From an uncultured Clostridia bacterium (GTDB lineage: Bacteria; Bacillota; Clostridia; Oscillospirales; CAG-272): a DNA stretch of 11,646 bases. The stretch lies in assembly GCA_937894775.1 (NCBI GenBank), contig CALAXC010000198.1, positions 1 through 11,646 on the forward strand, in the 5' to 3' direction. Position numbers and translations under genes: made by a program. This document shows, one piece after another, positions 6,650 through 11,646 of the stretch. The number at the start of each line of letters is the position of its first letter. The first letter of the stretch is position 1. The notes under the pieces were generated by a model, which saw nothing but the letters and a program-made list of their open reading frames with translations, was not told the DNA's origin and searched no databases.

Positions 6650-8596
6650 TTACTTTGTAATTGTAAATTTGTAGGTCTTGAGTACGTCTTTTCCTGCAGC
6701 CGTGTCCAAAACGTAACCGGTTAAGATCAAGAAGTCTTCATTACCTGCAACGAAGGTAAGCTTTCTTTCAAAGGTTCCGATAGCTTCACCCTTTTCGTTG
6801 TAGTAAGTATAAGTCTTCTTTGTTTCCTTGTCGGTTTTTTCTTCGTTTTCAATAATATAGTATCCGTTGGAAGAAAATTCAAAAATGGAATTTGAAAAGT
6901 CATTGAAGTTTCCGTCGCTGAAGCGAGTGTATTTTACGCTTCCGTTATCGTCTATAGCAGTGATAAACAAGGAATTACCAAGCTTTGTATAAGTAGCTGA
7001 ATTAGCCTTGAAATCATAAACCTTTTCACCCTTTAAATTGTATATAGCATCGTTTTCAATCAATATGTGTTTATCATCCATTAATTTTGTTGCATCAACG
7101 GTGCTGAGAATAGACTGATTTTCACCGTTGTCGTTAAAGAGATATTTTCCACCGTTAAGAATGGTAACACTGAAGATATCGTCGGTTACGGGTATCGGGA
7201 AGTCAACGATCTTTTGGTCGGGAACAACTACTTCTGCAAGGATCTCTCCGCTATTGGAAAGAGTTACGATCTTTGTGTTGGCAGCGCTCATATTTATGGT
7301 TTTGTCTTTTGCGATAGTATATATTTTAGCAAGATTTTCAACGGAGTCTGCGTAATATTTTTGTCCGTCAACTCTGCTGAGAGAGGGTTCGATCGCGCTG
7401 AAAACGTAATTCGTTTTTTCGAGCTCGGTAACTCCGTCCTTGCTAACGAGAGTTGTTGTGATGTCGAATTTATTTTCTGCGCCATATCTGTAGTCGTATT
7501 TTTCTGCAAATTGGTCGAGAGATTTCATTGTTTGAACCAAAAGATTTCCGTTAGCGAGGAAGAATACTTGTGATTCGCCGTCTTCATACAACGGAGCGGA
7601 ATACTCAAATACTTTATTAAGGTCTTTGTCGTAAACTGCGTAGGTGTGACCAGAGGACTCAAAATAGAAATCTCCGTAGAGACTAAGATTTGAAAAATTA
7701 GGAGCTTTGGTTAAACCGAAGTCTTTAATAAGCTTAGGCTCAGCATCTTTGGAAGTTTTGTAAACCTTGCCTCCCTTAACGATAAGTCCGAGCTTTGCGT
7801 AGGTTTTACCGCCATCTGTTTCGTCAAAGTATCTTTCGATTACGGAATTGTAAACTTTTGCATAGGCAATATTAACGTAGTTTCCGTTTTCATCTTGACC
7901 GTAATTGTATCCGGTATAGTCAAAGTTGCGGATGTTGTTGCTACAAAGCTTTTTGAATTGATCGTGTTCAATAGTTCTTGCTATTGTGCCGCTTGCATTG
8001 TAGATAGTGAGGGTGTAGTTTATAAAAGTATCGTCAACGTCTGCCTCATCTTCATTAAAATCGTAGATCGAGCAATTAAAATTGTCGGATGTATAGATAG
8101 AGCGGAGCGATTCGGAAGAGCCGTAATAACTATCTACGGTTACTTTTTTTATGGTAAGTACCGCAAAATATTCGTCGCTGAATGCATCGATGTGGTTTTC
8201 AACGGTAGTTTCGATTTCGGTTGAATCGTAATAGTTTTCGCCCTTTTTGGTTTCTACGGTTTGAGTGTCATTGAGAACCAAGATTTCATTCGTGGTGTTT
8301 ACGTTATAAATGCGAATGTTCTTTTTGTAAGTATTTGCGGAATTATCGCTTGGTTCAACCTCGTTGGTAATTATAAATATGCCGTCGGCACGTTTGTATT
8401 CACCTTTGAAGTTGATTTCACTGTAACCTGTAATAACGCCATTTTTTTCGTTATCTGCTGTCCAGGATTTATTCATAATTTCGGCAGCGTTTACTGTAGG
8501 CAAATTTTCTTTTTTGGAATTGTCACAAGACACAAAGAGTGTTGATGCACAAAGAAGAAGAGCCATTAAAACAGATAAAATTTTGATCTTTTTCAT
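6650..8596 (-). CDS. Large lipoprotein of unknown function
   Basis: A 648-residue exported lipoprotein whose family I do not recognise. The N-terminus has a lysine-rich start (MKKIK), a hydrophobic core and a lipobox-like LFVSC, with lipidated cysteine at C24, so it should be anchored to the outer face of the membrane. The mature part begins with a Ser/Lys/Asn-rich linker. The remainder is rich in short beta strands, aromatic residues, Asp and Asn, with recurrent units such as YDKDLNKVFEY, LKGEKVYDF and NEKGEAIGTF, each followed by a strand like LGNSLFITA or GNEDFLIL. This pattern resembles blades of a beta-propeller, which is inference. No enzyme motif and no substrate-binding-protein signature are visible. 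The ATG is supported by AAAGGAG (minus strand, near 8603-8608). It has its own promoter and terminator, so it is monocistronic. It is convergent with the giant surface protein gene, both encoding envelope proteins. Confidence 0.9.
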   Translation of the reverse strand: MKKIKILSVLMALLLCASTLFVSCDNSKKENLPTVNAAEIMNKSWTADNEKNGVITGYSEINFKGEYKRADGIFIITNEVEPSDNSANTYKKNIRIYNVNTTNEILVLNDTQTVETKKGENYYDSTEIETTVENHIDAFSDEYFAVLTIKKVTVDSYYGSSESLRSIYTSDNFNCSIYDFNEDEADVDDTFINYTLTIYNASGTIARTIEHDQFKKLCSNNIRNFDYTGYNYGQDENGNYVNIAYAKVYNSVIERYFDETDGGKTYAKLGLIVKGGKVYKTSKDAEPKLIKDFGLTKAPNFSNLSLYGDFYFESSGHTYAVYDKDLNKVFEYSAPLYEDGESQVFFLANGNLLVQTMKSLDQFAEKYDYRYGAENKFDITTTLVSKDGVTELEKTNYVFSAIEPSLSRVDGQKYYADSVENLAKIYTIAKDKTINMSAANTKIVTLSNSGEILAEVVVPDQKIVDFPIPVTDDIFSVTILNGGKYLFNDNGENQSILSTVDATKLMDDKHILIENDAIYNLKGEKVYDFKANSATYTKLGNSLFITAIDDNGSVKYTRFSDGNFNDFSNSIFEFSSNGYYIIENEEKTDKETKKTYTYYNEKGEAIGTFERKLTFVAGNEDFLILTGYVLDTAAGKDVLKTYKFTITK

Positions 8597-8620
8597 AAGT
8601 ATCTCCTTTTGATTTTAATA

Positions 8621-8635
8621 GAGGTGAAACACCTC
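8621..8635 (-). promoter_or_regulatory. Short hairpin at the 5' end of the lipoprotein transcript
   Basis: GAGGTG and CACCTC form a perfect 6-bp stem with a 3-base loop. The stem starts about seven bases downstream of the -10 box, at roughly the predicted transcription start. It may be a 5' mRNA-stabilising stem or an operator dyad. It does not include the ribosome binding site. Confidence 0.55.
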
Positions 8636-8642
8636 GTAGTTT

Positions 8643-8671
8643 ATTGTAACATTTACCCAAAGAAATGTCAA
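8643..8671 (-). promoter_or_regulatory. Sigma-A-type promoter of the lipoprotein gene
   Basis: On the minus strand, TTGACA (8666-8671) and TACAAT (8643-8648) are separated by exactly 17 bases. The -35 box is consensus and the -10 box has one mismatch. The predicted start is near 8636, giving a leader of about 40 bases. Confidence 0.88.
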
Positions 8672-8691
8672 TAGCTTTGATGAATTTTACT

Positions 8692-8714
8692 AAAAAACGG
8701 TCGGCTGAGCCGAC
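8692..8714 (-). terminator. Second terminator-like hairpin between nagB and the lipoprotein promoter
   Basis: Read on the minus strand, GTCGGC-TCA-GCCGAC is followed by CG and six Ts. The stem is only 6 bp but fully GC-rich. It lies just upstream of the lipoprotein promoter, beyond the family A repeat, and would block any read-through from nagB. Confidence 0.65.
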
Positions 8715-8721
8715 AGGCAAT

Positions 8722-8915
8722 CAGCGCACAATGTGCGTTACTTTTTTGTAGATCCTGCCTTGCTTCGCTCGGCACTTTTTCGTCTGCGTCATCCTGAGCG
8801 CAGTCGAACTCCGAACGCAGTGAGGAGCAAACGGAGCGCAGTGACGTTTGGGATCTAAGACGAAAAAGCTCGACTCCGCTTCGCTCCGCTCAGGATGACG
8901 AATAAAATCGAGGGC
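8722..8915 (+). repeat. Family A intergenic repeat, complete copy (194 bp)
   Basis: Same length and orientation as the copy at 6317-6510, with four substitutions. The internal 13-bp inverted repeat is at 8788-8800 and 8887-8899. It lies between two minus-strand terminators, a transcriptionally quiet site. The flanks outside the 194 bases differ from those of the other copy, so its boundaries are sharp. Confidence 0.92.
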
Positions 8916-8920
8916 GCTGA

Positions 8921-8963
8921 AAATAAAAAACACGCCCGAGCCTTGTATTTCAAAGGTCGAGCG
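8921..8963 (-). terminator. Intrinsic terminator of nagB
   Basis: On the minus strand, a 13-position stem with one mismatch and two G-U pairs (8951-8963 with 8933-8945, 5-base loop) is followed by TGTTTTTTATTT. It starts about 35 bases after the nagB stop codon. Confidence 0.85.
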
Positions 8964-8997
8964 TATTATGTGCGTAAAACATTTGATATAAACTATC

Positions 8998-9726
8998 TTA
9001 TTTTACCAAAGAATATGCATCCTCGTCGCAGATAACTGTTACATCGGGGTGGAGCATAAGAAGAGTAGAGGGGCACAATGTGCTTACTTTACCTTCAAGG
9101 GTTTTCTTGATAGCTTCTGCTTTGTTCTTACCCGAAGCAAGAAGAATGATCTTGCGAGCCTTGAAGATCGGGCCCATACCCATAGTAAGCGCCTGCTTGG
9201 GAACATCGTTTGCAGATGCAAAGAATCTTGCGTTTGCATCGATAGTGTCCTCTGTGAGGTCTGTGAGGTGAGTACCGTAAAGAAGCTCTGTATCGGGCTC
9301 GTTGAATCCGATATGACCGTTTCTTCCAATACCGAGAACCTGAACGTCTGTTCCGCCCATAGCTTCGATTCTTTCATCGTAAGCCTTGCAGAAAGCTGCG
9401 GGATCAGATGTTGTTCCGTCGGGAACGAAGGTCTTTGTTTTATCGATGTTTACCTTGTCGAAAAGATTGTAGTTCATAAAGTAGCGATAGCTCTGATCGT
9501 GCTCGGGAACGATGGGGTAATACTCATCGAGGTTTACAGAGCTTACTGCAGAGAAATCAAGTTCGCCTTTGTTGTACATATCGACAAGACAAGCATACAT
9601 TCCAACAGGTGTAGAGCCTGTTGCGAGTCCGAGAACGCAGTTGGGCTTGTTTTTAATAACATCAGCCATAATTTTTGCTGCTTCTGCAGACATTTCATCA
9701 TAATTTTTTGCAACAATAAGTTTCAT
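8998..9726 (-). CDS. nagB: Glucosamine-6-phosphate deaminase
   Basis: Converts glucosamine 6-phosphate and water to fructose 6-phosphate and ammonia, the last step of amino-sugar catabolism, in the cytoplasm. The product is 242 residues, the same length as I recall for Bacillus NagB. Visible motifs are the phosphate loop GLATGSTP (33-40), NLDEYYP with the catalytic Asp D67, and GIGRNGHIGFNEP (132-144) with H138 and E143. The Gly-Arg-Asn form of the last motif matches the Gram-positive short type rather than the longer, allosteric E. coli enzyme. The frame opens earlier at a TTG (9741), but GGAGG (minus strand, 9735-9739) lies eight bases before the ATG at 9726, so that ATG is chosen. It is transcribed alone, with its own terminator, and divergently from the enzyme I-like gene. 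No nagA is present in the window. Confidence 0.96.
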   Translation of the reverse strand: MKLIVAKNYDEMSAEAAKIMADVIKNKPNCVLGLATGSTPVGMYACLVDMYNKGELDFSAVSSVNLDEYYPIVPEHDQSYRYFMNYNLFDKVNIDKTKTFVPDGTTSDPAAFCKAYDERIEAMGGTDVQVLGIGRNGHIGFNEPDTELLYGTHLTDLTEDTIDANARFFASANDVPKQALTMGMGPIFKARKIILLASGKNKAEAIKKTLEGKVSTLCPSTLLMLHPDVTVICDEDAYSLVK

Positions 9727-9775
9727 TGGTTTTTCCTCCAATAGAAAAATTTAGATTTTTTAATGTACCGTAATT

Positions 9776-9781
9776 ATTATA
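9776..9781 (-). promoter_or_regulatory. Extended -10 box of nagB
   Basis: On the minus strand, TGATATAAT gives a perfect TATAAT preceded by the TGn extension. No good -35 is visible at 17 bases, where the DNA is a run of A/T tracts. It lies about 50 bases before the nagB start. The whole 9742-9862 interval is extremely AT-rich, and no clear promoter for the divergent plus-strand gene was recognised in it. Confidence 0.55.
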
Positions 9782-9883
9782 TCACATATTTTATAAAAAA
9801 AATAGTATTTTTTAAAAAAAACACATAAAAAATTTTTTTTGGCAGAAAATAATTTAAATAACGCGAGGAGAATTTTTGGATTT

Positions 9884-10954
9884 ATGAAGGGTTTTTGCTC
9901 AGAAAAACGGCTTTGCTGCCGTGTTGCGGTAGGCTGTCGGGATGCGGTTATCGGTAAAATAAATTTTTTTGACGAGAGCTACACAGAGGGCTCGATACTC
10001 TGTGTCAGAGGCGGCGAGGAATGTGATTTTTCACAGCTTGTATTCTGTCCGCCTCTTGCGGTGGTCGTTCTGAACTGTGAAAAAAGCTCTTCGATAGGTC
10101 TTTTCTGTTCGCTCGGTGTACCTTGTATAATTATTGAAGATGACGATCTTTCGGGCGGAGCTTTTAAAAACCGTGTGGCGCTTATCGATACCGAAAGGGG
10201 GATAATTACCTTTGATCCTTCGATCGAAACCTTGAATTTTTATTCAAAGGATTTCAGACGCGAACGCTCTTTTTCACGTTTTGGATGCGAAATAGGTTCT
10301 GTTCTTGAAGCGCTGCCCGAGCTAAGCTTAAAAAGCGATGCCGATAGGGCGGAGAGCTATTTAATTCCGTCAAGGCTTCTTTTGAACGGTGAAGATATTT
10401 TTGATTCCGCGCTTTCACTTTGGGAACGCTTATCGCCCGAGCTTATTACAGTTGAGCTTTCGGTGGGAAAAAATGAAAATGAAGAAAAGCTTTTTTCGGA
10501 GATAGTTGAACAGCTTTTCAGAGCATCTGTTTACGGCGGATTTGCTATATCGGTTTGCGGTTTTGATTGCGACGATGTTCTTTTGAAGTCGCAAAGAGCT
10601 ATCCATAAGGCTTTTTGTCTGCTTGAAGGAGAGGGCAGGGAATTTAACGGATATATTCCGCGCGGAATAACGCTTTCTTCTCCGATCCGTGTTATGTCAG
10701 AGCTTCCGATAGCAAATCCCGATTTTATTATTTTGGATATTGACAGTATTTTACCTGCGCTTTTTTGTCTTTCTCCCGAAGAAATAATAAAAAAAGAAAA
10801 AGCCCTCAAAAAAGAGCTTTTTTCTTTGCTTGAACGTTATTTTTCTCATTTTGCTCCTAAATGCGATTTTTTTATAAAAACCAAGCTTTTTGTGGGAACG
10901 TCATTTCTTTGTGAGTTGGTAGACTCGGCTAATATAAAAATCGTATTTTGTTAG
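9884..10954 (+). CDS. Divergent PTS enzyme I-like protein, shortened and probably catalytically inactive
   Basis: A 356-residue protein (ATG at 9884; GAGGAG at 9865-9870 is 13 bases away, somewhat long). The frame also opens at a TTG (9839), which has no ribosome binding site. Comparison with PtsI from memory shows the same order of segments. GSILCVRG (36-43) fits the strand before the phosphohistidine domain. GLFCSLGVPCIII (72-84) matches the IMARSLELPAIVG region. VALIDTERGIITFDP (98-112) matches the domain's closing strand. EQLFRASVYGGFAISV (209-224) and SPIRVMSELPIA (266-277) match the LRAILRASAFGKLRIM and IGVMVETPAA parts of the PEP-binding barrel. The phosphorylatable His of the TSH motif aligns with Ser (KSSS, 67-70), the YRTE and VRTMDIGGDK motifs are missing, and the TNDL motif is replaced by IDSI. 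Enzyme I is normally about 570 residues; the HPr-binding helical insert and the end of the barrel are absent. It is likely a pseudoenzyme or a decaying paralogue. It lies next to nagB and overlaps the stop of the convergent ywlG-like gene by four bases. Confidence 0.65.
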   Translation: MKGFCSEKRLCCRVAVGCRDAVIGKINFFDESYTEGSILCVRGGEECDFSQLVFCPPLAVVVLNCEKSSSIGLFCSLGVPCIIIEDDDLSGGAFKNRVALIDTERGIITFDPSIETLNFYSKDFRRERSFSRFGCEIGSVLEALPELSLKSDADRAESYLIPSRLLLNGEDIFDSALSLWERLSPELITVELSVGKNENEEKLFSEIVEQLFRASVYGGFAISVCGFDCDDVLLKSQRAIHKAFCLLEGEGREFNGYIPRGITLSSPIRVMSELPIANPDFIILDIDSILPALFCLSPEEIIKKEKALKKELFSLLERYFSHFAPKCDFFIKTKLFVGTSFLCELVDSANIKIVFC

Positions 10955-11496
10955 GAATTTTTGTAAACTGTTCGTTCGCCGCCTATGAATTTCGGACGGG
11001 TGCGGGCGCAGACGATATACGCTTCTCCTATTTTTGATACCGAAAGGCGAACGGGAACGGCTACAGCTTTTAAGTGCATACCTATAAGAGTTGAGCCAAT
11101 GTCTATTCCCGCGTGAGCTTTTATCGATTCAACGGCAACGGGATCCTTCATTTTGTTGTAAACTGCTGTCGCAAAAGAGCCTCCTGCCTTTGGCTGCGGA
11201 ACAGCGCACACTTCGTCAAGACGGTATTTTTCTGCGCACTCGCGTTCTATTATGAGCGCTCTGTTGAGATGCTCGCAGCACTGTGCCGCAAGAAATATTC
11301 CTTTTTGGGAAAGTATCGGATAGATAGCATCAAGTAAAGCATTTGCAGCTTCGGGTGCGGAATTTTTTCCGATAGTTCCGCCGATCATCTCAGAGCTTGA
11401 GCAACCGATGACTAAAATGTCACCTTTGTTTAAGCTTGATGCTTCGAGAAGCTCGGTTATTGCAATTTTTGCATCGTTTTTGATTTTTTCTAACAT
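10951..11496 (-). CDS. ywlG: UPF0340 / DUF436 family protein (YwlG-like)
   Basis: A 181-residue soluble protein of the conserved Firmicute family UPF0340 (B. subtilis YwlG, TIGR01440), whose biochemical role is not established. Recognisable conserved segments are GDILVIGCSSSE (25-36), an AAQCCEHLNRAL stretch with paired cysteines and a following ERE, the PKAGGS loop, ESIKAHAGIDIG followed by LIGMHLK and VAVPVR, and ARTRPKFIGG near the C-terminus. The length is typical and the gene looks intact. The ATG is supported by AAAGGA (minus strand, 11505-11510), eight bases upstream. Its stop codon overlaps that of the convergent enzyme I-like gene, with no terminator between them. The repeat mosaic lies directly upstream. 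Confidence 0.9.
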   Translation of the reverse strand: MLEKIKNDAKIAITELLEASSLNKGDILVIGCSSSEMIGGTIGKNSAPEAANALLDAIYPILSQKGIFLAAQCCEHLNRALIIERECAEKYRLDEVCAVPQPKAGGSFATAVYNKMKDPVAVESIKAHAGIDIGSTLIGMHLKAVAVPVRLSVSKIGEAYIVCARTRPKFIGGERTVYKNS

Positions 11497-11527
11497 AATT
11501 ATTTTCCTTTATGAGGGTAAAGTTTTA

Positions 11528-11646
11528 GCGCACACATAGCTCGACCAAATAATGCGGTCGGGCACTGTGTACATCTTGCAAAGAGCGATTCAGAAAAGTT
11601 TTTGGTTTCGCTTTTTTCAAAAAGCGAACGGGGTCAAGAGGGGCAG
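11528..11646 (+). repeat. Family C plus family B repeat mosaic, cut by the window end
   Basis: It begins with GCGCACACATAGCTCGACC, which can pair imperfectly with GGTCGGGCACTGTGT (11556-11570). Then come AAAAGTTTTTGG, a 10-bp hairpin TTCGCTTTTT-TC-AAAAAGCGAA (11607-11628) and CGGGGTCAAGAGGGGCAG. The last 18 bases differ from 6196-6213 at one position. The element is truncated by the window edge, so its right end is unknown. Confidence 0.75.

Larger units (their letters stand above)
8597..8997. other. Gene-free interval: lipoprotein promoter, family A repeat, two minus-strand terminators
   Basis: From right to left it holds the nagB terminator (8921-8963), a complete family A repeat (8722-8915), a second terminator-like hairpin (8692-8714), the lipoprotein promoter (8643-8671) and a leader hairpin (8621-8635). 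No credible gene is present; the open frame over 8721-8933 is a translation of the repeat. Confidence 0.8.

Noticed and set aside
8721..8933. Open frame on the minus strand giving an HPERSE-type peptide, with a near twin at 6175-6591
   Set aside because: It is the translation of family A repeats. All four base differences between the two copies change the amino acid in that frame (C/R, N/S, V/A, E/K), so there is no sign of purifying selection, and no ribosome binding site is present.
9074..9084. GCACAATGTGC palindrome inside nagB resembling the left end of family A
   Set aside because: It is an 11-base match in a well-conserved coding region that fits the codons of the protein; most likely coincidence.
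9049..9744. 231-residue plus-strand frame opposite nagB
   Set aside because: It is the antisense of a confidently identified enzyme; its composition (Cys/Val/Phe-rich) and lack of a ribosome binding site indicate a shadow.
9839..9883. TTG start extending the enzyme I-like protein by 15 residues
   Set aside because: Only T/A tracts precede the TTG, while GAGGAG precedes the ATG at 9884. The extension has no recognisable family sequence.

Overview
The window looks like part of a chromosome from an anaerobic Firmicute of the Clostridia, most likely an uncultured gut type. This is inferred from four things: a Bacillus/Clostridium-type NagB, a YwlG (UPF0340) protein, strong AAGGAG-type ribosome binding sites with consensus sigma-A promoters, and a very large Ala-rich surface protein with FIVAR-like bundles and a KKKED-ended tail. 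Nothing in the window fixes the genus.

Layout. Bases 1-99 are the cut end of an intergenic repeat (family A, inverted). cysS (140-1573, +) encodes cysteinyl-tRNA synthetase. A near-consensus promoter (1663-1691) then drives a 1430-residue secreted, membrane-anchored protein (1748-6040, +). That protein has three copies of an unrecognised beta-rich domain separated by blocks of three, four and two helical bundles, and its gene ends at an intrinsic terminator (6077-6108). The gap 6109-6603 has no credible gene; it holds a mosaic of intergenic repeats, including a complete 194-bp family A copy. A large lipoprotein of unknown function (6650-8596, -) follows, with its own consensus promoter, a short leader hairpin and a terminator. 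A second complete family A copy (8722-8915) lies between two minus-strand terminators. nagB (8998-9726, -) is divergent from a 356-residue protein (9884-10954, +) that appears to be a shortened, catalytically degenerate homologue of PTS enzyme I. That gene converges on a ywlG/UPF0340 gene (10951-11496, -), and the two stop codons overlap. The window ends in another copy of the intergenic repeat mosaic.

Most genes appear to be separate transcription units, so no long operon is visible. The one functional link worth considering is nagB (amino-sugar catabolism, usually fed by PTS import) next to a PtsI-like pseudoenzyme. The most unusual items are this pseudoenzyme, the modular surface protein with its Cys-containing C-terminal tail, and the modular repeat family.
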